From NCBI RefSeq assembly GCF_019399895.1, contig NC_091865.1, positions 4,965,001 through 5,029,000 of the forward strand: 64,000 nucleotides of DNA. The letters are read 5' to 3'. Origin of the DNA: Cardiocondyla obscurior (Eukaryota; Arthropoda; Insecta; Hymenoptera; Formicidae). The translations under genes were made by a program, and so were the position numbers. Of the stretch, positions 11,172 to 19,588 are shown piece by piece; the stretch's first letter is position 1, and every line of letters begins with the position of its first letter. Under the pieces are notes generated by a model. That model had not been told where the DNA came from. It did no database searches and saw nothing but the letters and a program-made list of their open reading frames with translations.

Positions 11172-11694
11172 AGTAGATGTATATAGGCTGGTTCTGGACC
11201 AATTTGTGTTAGTGTGTCCGTGTGACCTAGGGCGAGGGGTAATGACGTCACGCGGGGAGAAGTGTTTTTCCAGGAATCGCCCCTTTGTCTGCGATTCTCG
11301 GAACAGATTGTTTATACATATAACAATAACATAAAAGTTATGAAATTTGATATTTTAATTACGTAATTTGATATTTTTTAAAATAGATAAGTGCGTTATC
11401 TCGCCGCGGTATTTTCCTGCGGCATCGCGAATTTCAAAGGGTTGGAATTTTTTTCAAATGGGGAAGGGGGGGGGTGTCTTATTTTTTACAGAGGGTAGGG
11501 GGGGTGTTGGGGGTGATCACGCGAGTCTTACAATTAGTCATGGCGTCGGCGGCGAGCGGCGGGGCGGCGGAGCGGCGGTGGATCGCAAAGGATCGCGCGC
11601 CCATCGTTCCCTCTCGCTCGCACCCGTTTGCGCCGCCTATCGTTCCCTCTCGCTCGCTCTCGTTCACGCGTTCGTCACCATCGACTACGACTCG
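11172..11694 (+). repeat. Polinton left terminal inverted repeat
   Basis: It pairs with 30194-30690, including the landmarks GACCTAGGGCGAGGGGTAAT and TCTCGCCGCGGTATTTTCC. It includes a G-run stretch near 11465-11515 and a short internal duplication of cgttccctctcgctcg that makes the left copy slightly longer. ORFs across it are not credible genes. Confidence 0.95.
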
Positions 11695-12072
11695 TTCGCA
11701 CCCGTTCGCGCCGCCTATTGTTTATCAACAATTCTTTTACACGCTTATACGATTCGAATGCGGGTGACGCTGCACGTACACCCCCGGCTAATCGCTCCTC
11801 CTTATCTTATTTCTCTTTCACCCAGATACGTATGTTGCATACGAACGGGGCGGGACTCACGCCTCACAATTATAATAAAATGAAGGATGGAATAGAAGCG
11901 ATTAAAAAAATGATACGTGTCGATTACAAAAGTATATATTTATTATATGAATATGCGTTACAATATATTACACATTTTTTTATACATTTATTACAAGCGC
12001 AAGTAGTTCGCAATCTACAATTTGTTGTTCGTCGAAGGAATCGCTGCTGCGTATAGCGCTCACCGCCTCGGT
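11695..12072. other. Non-coding spacer inside Polinton left end
   Basis: It lies between the left TIR and the end of the first gene. No feature with support was found. Confidence 0.5.
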
Positions 12073-12859
12073 TCAATTTCTCGATGCGGAAGCGATTTTG
12101 CAAAATCGCTCGTATTTGTCGTCGATCTTCGGTAAGACTTTGTTAAGTACGTTGAACGTCAAAGAGACGCAATAATCGAAATCCAGCATTCGCGTGAACG
12201 TAGCTTCGGTCATGGCCATACGTGTGTCGACCGATTCGAGTCGTACAAGTTTCATTTCGTTCATGCGGCAAATTCGTACTGTGAGCGAACCTATGTTCGC
12301 AACGTCGTACGGTTGCTTCGGTCGATCGCGAAGCATATTCAGAATTGTCCATCGATGCTCGCACAGTTCCTTCCAAGTGTCGAGCGACATGGTTAATTCA
12401 TCTCCTCGATTATCACCTATGATGATTTCCGCAAAACAACGCGTACCAACGTTCACGCCGATCTCTAGATATTTGTATCCCGTTTGGGTCAGCGGGTATC
12501 GCCGGCAGAGTAAGCGCGTCACGTATCGTTTTGGCGAGATGCTGGAAATTAAATAAACGCAATTATGAATATTAATATATTAATTGGAAGTAATTAATTT
12601 TATAAGAATGAAAAACTTACTCGTTAAATTTTTTCTCGCTAGATGAGGCTTCAGCACCGCAATCATTTCGACGCACTTCGTAACAGTTTCTCTCGTTGTA
12701 ATACATCGTTGTATTCGCAGTCGTAGACGTAGTCGTAGAGGAAGTCGTGTAGTCGTTGCTGCGGCCAAAGCGAAGAATGTACTGATCGGTACGATCTGAG
12801 GGTACCTCGAGTTGATGACGGTTGCGAAAATCCCCTCTTTTATTTATTAAAATTTGCAT
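12073..12859 (-). CDS. Polinton-associated hypothetical protein, two exons
   Basis: Exon 1 is 12859-12621 (ATG at 12859). A 79-bp intron (12620-12542) has donor GTAAGT and acceptor TTTCCAG, and exon 2 is 12541-12073. Splicing joins the frames exactly, for about 235 residues. Exon 1 is Thr/Ser-rich (YTTSSTTTSTTANTT). Exon 2 contains the ordered-looking segment GYKYLEIGVNVGTRCFAEII and later SLDTWKELCEHRW and VRICRMNEMKLVRLES. I recall similar proteins beside insect Polinton cores, but no function is known. Unspliced, exon 1 stops right after the donor, which supports a real intron. It is the last gene before the left TIR. Confidence 0.65.
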
Positions 12860-12997
12860 AGAGTGGGGGAATATAAAACGCAGTAAGAAAAATTTTTGGA
12901 GAGGGTAATTAAGAGAGGGTAATTGGGAGAGGGTAAAACAATCGAAAGACGTACATGTATAGGTATGTGATACAAAAAAGTTTTATTAAAAAAAAAA

Positions 12998-13549
12998 TTA
13001 TACGTCATTATTTTGATGGTTACGCCACCAATTGTACAATTTAAATACATTTTGTACGGCACAATTATTGCAATGTCTTCTACAGCGGAAAGTATTCGAA
13101 TCGTCCAAATCGTTGAGCGATTCAACGTTTTCAAAATCATCTTCGATGTTCCTGACGATCAGATTGTCTGTGTAGAATTTGATATCGTCATAGTCGTCGC
13201 CGTAGTAATCCTCTTCGAGCATATCTCGCAGCCAATCGCGTTTTTCGAGTTCTTTAACGTACACGATGGCGTGATCGTAGCAGTCCTCCTCATTCTGTAG
13301 GGCCCTGATGATCAGGCGTTTAGCCCGACTGTACGGAACGTCCCCATCTTCCCACGCTATGCCGTGATGATTTCGTACCAGCCAGGTAACGAGGCGTCTG
13401 TCGTCTCGCGATACTGCACCCCACGACATAGGAGTCGCAAAGACGTAATGCGCGAGAACGGCACCACCTCGCAGCACCGCCGCTTCTTTCACGATGAAAC
13501 GTCGTCCAATGGGATAACCTTGCAGATCGACGAACGTTGGCGTGGACAT
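12998..13549 (-). CDS. Conserved Polinton-associated protein, unknown function
   Basis: The start is placed at ATG 13549, the most family-like start (MSTPTFVDLQGYPIG), rather than the longer frame to 13660, which would overlap the next gene. This gives 183 residues. Visible features are KEAAVLRGGAVLAHYVF, HHGIAWEDGDVPYSRAK, an acidic middle (EEDYYGDDYDD), and a C-terminal Cys/His cluster (CRRHCNNC) followed by NVFKLYNWW. I recall homologues in ant and other insect Polinton-like loci. The Cys/His cluster suggests metal binding, which is inference. The frame is intact. Confidence 0.6.
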   Translation of the reverse strand: MSTPTFVDLQGYPIGRRFIVKEAAVLRGGAVLAHYVFATPMSWGAVSRDDRRLVTWLVRNHHGIAWEDGDVPYSRAKRLIIRALQNEEDCYDHAIVYVKELEKRDWLRDMLEEDYYGDDYDDIKFYTDNLIVRNIEDDFENVESLNDLDDSNTFRCRRHCNNCAVQNVFKLYNWWRNHQNNDV

Positions 13550-13595
13550 GATGAGATGATGATGGCGTTTGACGATGCGACTCAATCGAAGGAAG

Positions 13596-13901
13596 TTACA
13601 ATACTGAACACGCGCGAGCAAATTCATTGATCTTGTTAATTTCCCCTTTCCAAATCGCATTACTTTTTAAATGCTTCGAGACAAAATCCGTCACGCGTTC
13701 CTGAAGTCGTTCGGTTCGCGACTTCTTATCCGTTTGCGTGAATGCGTCAACCACTGTGTTTCCCGAGGGTGTCACTCGATACGTCATTCCTCTGTTCAAT
13801 AAGTGATCCGTCGGTCTAGGATCCGTTTGCGTAGTTTTATCTTCCTTCATGCGACTCGCGTTCTCGCACCAACAAGACGGTTGATACTTTGATGGTTTCA
13901 T
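13596..13901 (-). CDS. Small Polinton protein with two TQT (LC8-type) motifs
   Basis: This is an intact 101-residue frame between the orphan gene and the capsid. The N-terminus is Cys/Trp-containing (QPSCWCEN). KTTQTD lies at residues 22-27 (13838-13821) and AFTQTD at residues 53-58 (13745-13728). Both match the TQT core used by proteins that bind dynein light chain LC8. The C-terminal half is charged and probably helical (SRTERLQERVTDFVSKHLKS). No enzymatic motif is seen. A role as capsid-associated adaptor for intracellular transport is inference only. Overlap with the longer version of the next gene is avoided by the start chosen there. Confidence 0.55.
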   Translation of the reverse strand: MKPSKYQPSCWCENASRMKEDKTTQTDPRPTDHLLNRGMTYRVTPSGNTVVDAFTQTDKKSRTERLQERVTDFVSKHLKSNAIWKGEINKINEFARACSVL

Positions 13902-14016
13902 GACGACGATGACAATCTCTCTCTCTCTCTATCGACGTTACGCATACGACGGAATGGAAGTGAATACGCAACGTTTGTCGATTCACCGCTTTACATACAC
14001 ACGTCGAAGATCATTT

Positions 14017-15219
14017 CTACGTGATCTTACGTACAACGTTGGTCAACGGAATGTATTGAACCAAACGATCGTGTATGATGAGACAGTAGGCCGTGGTATT
14101 CGGCGCTACATTGTCCTTGCACTCAAACTCCAATCTCACGTCCACGGTAGCGGTTTTAACCGACTCGTTTTGACGCGAACAGTCGATGATGACGAACGGA
14201 CAGTTGAGCAGAAACGACGTGACGGTGAGATTCGGTTCGAGATACTCGTAGCCGTAATACTCTTTGCAGAAACGCGCGTACGCGTCGTAGAGAATCGCGT
14301 ATCTACGTTTGCTAAAGTCGAGGTTCATATCGTCGTACGGGTAGCACTCTGAATTGAGATAGAGCTTCACGTTGGTTAGTTTGCAGTCGTCGAAACGACT
14401 GTTGTTTTCAGACATGATATTCTTTCGACCCGTCTGCAGAGCGAAGACGACGTATCGAGGTTTCTCGAGTTGCGTGGCGGTCTTGATGGCCTACGAGTGC
14501 TTGGTCGTGAGTTGCAGTAGCGGAAACTCGTACAGATCCCATGAGCGAAAACCCATACTGACGAATCAACCGCTCTCCAAGGTGCGCAACATTGCCAATT
14601 TCTTTACCTCGTTTAAAAGTACGTGAGGCATACGCCATTGTATTTTCAGCAAGTCAACCTTGGGCTCGAGCGCGGAACTGCCCACCAGACAGTTGTTGTC
14701 GTTGCGCGTTTGTATGAGAATCAATTCGTGACAAGCGTTGATCACGACTCGCCTATAGTCCTCGCAAAATCCCAGCAGCATGTTGAGCGGTACGCAGAAA
14801 TTGAAGTAACCGTTCGCATTGATCGTGGGATCGAGCCATCCCGCGTTCCGCAGAATCACGCTCCTGTTGGACGAAACGGTCGCGTAATTTTTCAGCGTGC
14901 TGGTTATGCCGACGTTTCGGTTACGATCAATCTCCACACCGTCGAGCTCGTATCGTATCTCGTCGAACATGAAGGCGATGCAGTTGTCTCCGAGGATCAC
15001 GTCAGCTCCCGCAACCACCTTGCCCTTCGTTAATTTTCCCTCGACGTAGAGAAAACTCTCGTGCGGTAGCGTGTACAGATCTTGCTGCTGTATCGGTATT
15101 CTTATCTCGTCGCTGTGTTCGAACGTCGTATTGGTGAACGGATTGTAGGCGTGAGTCTCGATTTTGACGATTCGATCGTCGAAGACCGGTTCGTCTCGGA
15201 TATTCAGAATCTCGGCCAT
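14017..15219 (-). pseudogene. Polinton major capsid protein (double jelly roll), two nonsense codons
   Basis: The N-terminal segment (15219-14566) starts MAEILNIRDEPVFDDRIVKI and contains PHESFLYVEGKL, the conserved opening of insect Polinton hexon-like capsids, then NAGWLDPTINANGYFN and CHELILIQTRND. The same frame continues past TGA at about 14566-14568 and a TAG near 14490 to the C-terminal segment (ATG-like 14415 down to 14017: YLNSECYPYDDMNLDFSKRRY). The frame is about 400 codons with two stops and no frameshift. The product would form the virion shell. Both stops are single substitutions away from sense codons. The position between the small TQT protein and penton is typical of a capsid module. 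Confidence 0.85.
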
Positions 15220-15429
15220 CGTTCAGATAAAGTTATTTCGCACAGCGAATCCGAGCGATCTCAGAAATTCAACGTTCGTTTTGGTTAGTCTTCTTCTTCT
15301 TCTTCTTCTTATACTTACGACGCTATTTACAGCGAAATGTTGTTGTTGCGGTTCAGGCTGTTGGATCGTACCAGCACCGAAACTAATTGTTGTAACGCGA
15401 CTCGTTTTGTTCGGTATTAACATACCACG
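15220..15429. other. Spacer between capsid and penton genes
   Basis: About 210 bp with a (TTC)n tract at 15291-15312. It probably holds the promoter of the capsid gene. No TATA box is convincing. Confidence 0.4.
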
Positions 15430-16182
15430 TTATCGTTGTGGCCGTCGTTGTTGTAGTCGCACGTGCAATCTGACGGTGATCTCCTTTCCGCGAAAGTCGA
15501 GCGGTCGACCGTTCTGGTTGGTGACGCGTATCGTGAGATCCGTAACGTATCGCACGATGATCGGCAGGTAAATGACTTGCGTGGGCGTTTCCGTGATCTT
15601 ATATCCTGGTGGCACTTTCGGCGAAAACTCGTGAATCGTGTGCACGCGTTCGCCGTTGCAGTACGCTCCCGCGGTTACGTTACATTCGATGCGGATAATA
15701 TTCAGGTTGATTATATTGATCGGTAAGTCGGACTCGTGCCATTTTCGCGGTTGCAGTACGCGGTGTGGCGAGAATCCGAGAAGCGGTCCCAACGAGTTTG
15801 GTTTCGAAAAGTTCACCGTGTACGCTGATTTGATCTCACTCCTCATAGTGTTGAAGTTGGCGCAAATCGCTATCGAGAAATCATCGTTCTTCTCGTTCTT
15901 CTCATTATGATTACCATCGACGGTGTCGCGTTGTCGCGGCATCGCATGTTTCAAAAATTTGTCTATTGCCTGTATCTCGTACGATCCCTCGGGAATCGTA
16001 ATTTCCTTGCCGTCCGTGCCGTAGTAGAATTTATTGTTTGTAGAATCGACGTTCGGTATGGTGTTGTAAGTCGCAAAGTCCGTGAGACCGAGCTCGTAAT
16101 CACCGTCGCTGAAATCCAACGCCGGTGAGTAGCTCGAATGGAGAACGCTGCTCCTACCGGTTAACGTGAGCGTGATCGACAT
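15430..16182 (-). CDS. Polinton penton / minor capsid protein (single jelly roll)
   Basis: This is an intact 250-residue frame. The start MSITLTLTGRSSVL is followed by DYELGLTDFATYNTIPNV, a block typical of insect Polinton penton-like proteins, then EGSYEIQAIDKFLK, LGFSPHRVL and the closing beta-rich RVTNQNGRPLDFRGKEITV. These proteins are predicted to form vertices with the double-jelly-roll capsid. The gene lies upstream of the capsid gene and downstream of the protease gene on the same strand. Identity is by family resemblance. Confidence 0.82.
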   Translation of the reverse strand: MSITLTLTGRSSVLHSSYSPALDFSDGDYELGLTDFATYNTIPNVDSTNNKFYYGTDGKEITIPEGSYEIQAIDKFLKHAMPRQRDTVDGNHNEKNEKNDDFSIAICANFNTMRSEIKSAYTVNFSKPNSLGPLLGFSPHRVLQPRKWHESDLPINIINLNIIRIECNVTAGAYCNGERVHTIHEFSPKVPPGYKITETPTQVIYLPIIVRYVTDLTIRVTNQNGRPLDFRGKEITVRLHVRLQQRRPQR

Positions 16183-16218
16183 GTTTGAAGCGATACTGAG
16201 ACGAAGTATGTCGCGACG

Positions 16219-16599
16219 TCAGTTTTTAAACGTAATCGCGTCGATCGTACTTAAAAATCGCAAACACAGCTGTCCACAGATACTCTGATCGTACGTTTGA
16301 TAGGATCGTCGATTGTACTCTATCGACGAGACGTCGACTCCGAGATATCTCACCAATTCTATGGGCGGTCGGAGATTACCGAAGCCGTCAAAGTACGCGA
16401 CGCGATCTCCCCTTTTGGCGTACGCTACCCAGTGAGTCCCCGGACCCGTCACGTTGTCCAGGTTCACGATACCGCTCTCGTTTGTACGCGCGCCACTCGT
16501 AGGTAGGGTGTCGCGCATAAAGACGCCTCTGAAATAAGGAACGCGCATACGTCTGGCCAGATGATTCAACTGCACGTTTGTAGTCGCACCCAAAGGCAT
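16219..16599 (-). CDS. Adenovirus-type cysteine protease (maturation protease)
   Basis: The frame is 126 residues, intact and compact for the family. The predicted catalytic set is visible: His in GTHWVAY, acidic residue in VAYFDGFGN, and Cys in QSICGQLCLRFL near the C-terminus with a preceding Gln. This is the C5-type fold found in Polintons and adenoviruses, where it processes capsid precursors. The gene sits between penton and the minor virion gene, 3 bp from the end of the latter, so a shared transcript is plausible. The GT-H-W spacing and the FDGFGNLRPP block are strongly characteristic. Confidence 0.9.
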   Translation of the reverse strand: MPLGATTNVQLNHLARRMRVPYFRGVFMRDTLPTSGARTNESGIVNLDNVTGPGTHWVAYAKRGDRVAYFDGFGNLRPPIELVRYLGVDVSSIEYNRRSYQTYDQSICGQLCLRFLSTIDAITFKN

Positions 16600-16601
16600 T
16601 T

Positions 16602-17555
16602 TTAACGTCTGCTCGACGTTTTTTTCTTTCTCTTCGCAACAGTCGTACCTCTGCCGTACCTGTACGGCTTGAGAGAGAGACCCCGTCCACCGTTGTATGG
16701 GGCCAGATGTACGCCGGATCCACCGGCTGCCGCGCGCGCAGCTTTTCTCTCGTTTACGGCTTTCGCTATACTCGCGGCTCCACCGACAAGCGATCCGACT
16801 GCGCCGAGAATCGGAATGATCGGCAGCATGCCACCGCGCTTTGCTGTTGGAAGCATGCGTTTTTTGCGAATCGTACTTCTCCTTCTTCTCTTCGTAATCG
16901 TTCTGCTTCTCACAGTCCTCAACCTGTTCTTTCTAGTCGACATACCCATGCCAATTTTCGTTTTAGCTTTCATCACAGCCTTCACGGCTGCTGCGGCGGC
17001 TCTCTCGCGTAAGCCTGAATCTCGCTATAACGCGTTTTCCCGCTCTCTTGGCGAGTTCTCTGTCCGCTGCGTGTTTATCTGTGAGATCGTTGCTTCGCAC
17101 GTACGCCAAGTCGTGCTCGCGACACGCTTTGTCCAACGGATTAACGCCTCGATCGCCTCTCGCTATGCGTTCCTTCAGTCGAGTTCCCGGTCCACAAAAT
17201 TGATAACCGGAGATGTGCAGTTCGAAGGGGAGGGCGTTTATCGCGCGATTCAACAAACCCTTGCCGCAGCACTTTACCTCCGACGAAGCGGTAGACGACG
17301 TTGACACTCGCCGCACTTTCGGATTAACGGAGCAAGTCCGTCGATGTGCGTTTCTTGCCAGGGTTGATTGTAATGCTCGAGGCACCTGCGGTAGGTTCGA
17401 ACCTCCGGATCTTCCCTCAAGTGCACGGGAAGTTTGTCCCACACGTGATGAACGTAATCGCCGCAGACGTGCAGCAAAACGGCTTTTGGTACGATGCTCA
17501 ACTGTTCCGCGGTTAAGTTCAACACGTCAAAGGGATGTTTCAGCGCGAGATACAT
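16602..17555 (-). pseudogene. Minor virion protein with PLA2-like domain and basic tail, two frameshifts
   Basis: Three overlapping segments form one gene. The N-terminal part starts MYLALKHPFDVLNLTAEQ (17555) with VLLHVCGDYVHHVWDKLP and a CxxC (KCGECQ). The middle part has GYQFCGPGTRL and the phospholipase A2 catalytic-type motif DKACREHDLAY. The C-terminal part (16985-16602) is basic with a Gly/Ala hydrophobic stretch (LGAVGSLVGGAASIAKAV) and KRKKK end. First and third parts share one frame; the PLA2 part is in another. One shift falls near 17280-17330, the other, probably a small deletion, near 17015-17040. PLA2-like domains of this type occur in parvovirus VP1 and in some Polintons, where they are thought to act on membranes at entry. 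The tail resembles DNA-binding or membrane-active minor core proteins. Likely inactive here. Confidence 0.78.
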
Positions 17556-17589
17556 ATCGATTAATGAGCTATTCGCGGGTTCGCGCGAC

Positions 17590-17597
17590 TATAAATA
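17590..17597 (+). promoter_or_regulatory. Shared TATA box between divergent ATPase and minor virion genes
   Basis: TATAAATA lies 38 bp before the ATPase ATG (17635) and, read as TATTTATA on the minus strand, about 35 bp before the minor virion ATG (17555). One near-symmetrical element in an 80-bp gap could serve both directions. Confidence 0.55.
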
Positions 17598-17634
17598 GGC
17601 GCGCGAGTGATCGTCTCCGTACAGCGGGTACGAG

Positions 17635-18345
17635 ATGCGGTTCGTGCGACAACCGCAGACGATACGCGTCGCGAATTGCGACGACAGATTACGACTGATG
17701 GACAGTCTCGAGAGGGAGAAAAAACGCAGGCATGGTGAGATGCTGCCAAACACCGTGCGCGCGATCGTGTGCGGTCCATCGAACTGCGGCAAAACGAACG
17801 TTCTGATCAGTCTGTTGGAGAGTCCGCACGGTTTGCGTTTCGAGAACGTGTACGTGTACTCGAAGTCGCTGCAGCAGCCCAAGTATCAGTACTTGGAAAG
17901 TCTGCTGGCGCCGATCGACGAGATCGGCTATTTCACGTTCTCCAACAACAGCGACGTCGTTCCGCCGAGCGAGGCGCTTCCGCATTCGATCTTCGTCTTT
18001 GACGATATCGCGTGCGACAAGCAAGACGCCGTGAGAGAATACTTCGCGATGGGTCGTCACTCGAACGTAGACTGCTTCTATTTGTGTCAGTCGTACGCGA
18101 GGATACCGAAGCATCTGATACGCGACAACGCGAATCTGCTGATCCTGTTCAAACAGGACGGAACCAATCTGAAACACGTGTACAACGATCACGTCAACAC
18201 CGACATTTGGTACGACGAGTTCAGCGTGTTGTGTCGCGAATGCTGGCAACGCGATCACGGTTTCGCGGTGATCGACAAGAACAGTCCGCTCGACAACGGG
18301 CGATACAGGCGAGGATTCGACGTGTTTGCGGTACCGTCGAGTTGA
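17635..18345 (+). CDS. FtsK/HerA-type (A32-like) genome packaging ATPase
   Basis: This is an intact 236-residue frame. Walker A is CGPSNCGKTNV and Walker B is SIFVFDDIAC. Downstream are DCFYLCQSYARIPKHLIRDN (sensor/arginine region) and LLILFKQDGTNLKHVYND. These define the Polinton/poxvirus A32-like packaging ATPase that pumps DNA into the capsid. A second in-frame ATG at 17698 (MDSLEREKKRRHGE) is the more family-like start; the first 21 residues may be untranslated. It is divergent from the capsid-side cluster and begins the plus-strand set ATPase, DUF8207-type gene and integrase. Confidence 0.92.
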   Translation: MRFVRQPQTIRVANCDDRLRLMDSLEREKKRRHGEMLPNTVRAIVCGPSNCGKTNVLISLLESPHGLRFENVYVYSKSLQQPKYQYLESLLAPIDEIGYFTFSNNSDVVPPSEALPHSIFVFDDIACDKQDAVREYFAMGRHSNVDCFYLCQSYARIPKHLIRDNANLLILFKQDGTNLKHVYNDHVNTDIWYDEFSVLCRECWQRDHGFAVIDKNSPLDNGRYRRGFDVFAVPSS

Positions 18346-18475
18346 TTTTTAACAGATTGACAAAATCACGCGACGATCAGTCGTCGAAGACGCTCGAGAA
18401 CGAATCGCACGATACGATCGATCGAGAACGGATGCGATCGATGAGAGGCGAACGATCGAAGATCGCAATCGGAAG

Positions 18476-19555
18476 GTGACGGAAGCAGTGATAAGATCGG
18501 GACGAGAAGCGAGCGAGAAACGAGATTACGCGGGAGATCGAGAAGACGAGCGAGGCGATTCGCAGGAAGCATCGAGCCATAAAGACCGACACGATCGACG
18601 CCGACATCGCGTCGGAAAAGCGCCTCAAGCCCATCGTCGAACCTCTAAAGCGGATGGCCGAGACCGTCGAGGAATCCGGTATCGCGGTACCGAAGAGTCG
18701 AAATCGGAGCGTTTGACGCCGAAACTGGAGCGACGATTGTGGTCGACGCCAAAACCCGAACGGCGTTTAAACGTCACGTTTGACGATTCGTTGTCGTCGG
18801 CAACGTTAGGCGATACGATCGTAGCTAATCCGTCATTGAGTGATACGACCGTCGATTCGTACGTTACGACCAAAAACGTCGAACTTCCGTCGACGCCACG
18901 GCCCCGCACATCGACGCCGCGGTTCGGCGTATCGACGCCGCGATCTGGCGTATCGACGCCGCGGCCCAGCGTATCGATGGCAACGATGTATCTGGAAGCG
19001 GCGAGCGGTGACAGAAGAATAAATATCGATGACGTTTTCGGTATATACTTTGACACGAACAAAGTAATGCTCGGGAACAAGCACGTCGAATTCGACCATA
19101 AGAACGACGATATAATCGTTGCTGGTAAAAAATATCCCGGTACGGAAGGTCTGTACGAGTTGATTTTCAAGAAGGTACCCGACGAAACCGCTTACACTGA
19201 GGCGGATAAACGTCACTACAAGAACATACTCGAAGCGACGAACGCGCATAAGAAAGATTTCAACGACGGCGGTCGCGTCATGGGTTACAGAGGCTCAAAG
19301 TACATGAAGGTGATCGCACCGCTGATGAGCGATTCGGCCAAGAAATCGAGAAGAAAGAGCTCCGGTAAAGGATTACCTCGCCTCATGACGTTAAACGATC
19401 ACGCGATCGACTACGTGCACTGGGACGATCCTAACGAGCTCGTGGATCGTCTTCGATTGCTGGATGCTTCGCGTCGAGCCGGTCACAACGCTCACGACAA
19501 CGAAATTTTGTCGATCGTCGAGGAACTGCGCGAGGCGGGTTTGATTATAAATTGA
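18476..19555 (+). pseudogene. Polinton-associated DUF8207-type protein, frameshifted N-terminus
   Basis: The C-terminal half (MATMYLEAA to EELREAGLIIN) has the conserved segment GTEGLYELIFKK, ILEATNAHKKDF and GSKYMKVIAPLM, followed by the HWDDPNELVDRLRLL block, which I associate with DUF8207 proteins of insect Polintons. A Ser/Thr-Pro linker contains a 21-bp tandem repeat (VSTPR units, about 18910-18975). The N-terminal sequence of the long frame looks like a shadow: a different frame at about 18495-18713 gives the helical text EIEKTSEAIRRKH and LKPIVEPLKRMAE and stops at 18714-18716. At least one frameshift near 18700, and probably one near 18500, therefore separate the halves. Function is unknown; in context probably a virion or replication accessory. 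Confidence 0.68.
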
Positions 19556-19588
19556 TCGACCGGGAGGAATCGAGCGACAGAATCGATC

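Noticed and set aside
11368..12056. Overlapping ORFs (171, 97 and 142 codons) in and after the left TIR
   Set aside because: They lie in inverted-repeat sequence with simple G-rich and tctcgctcg repeats, have no recognisable motif and are not preserved as a frame in the right TIR.
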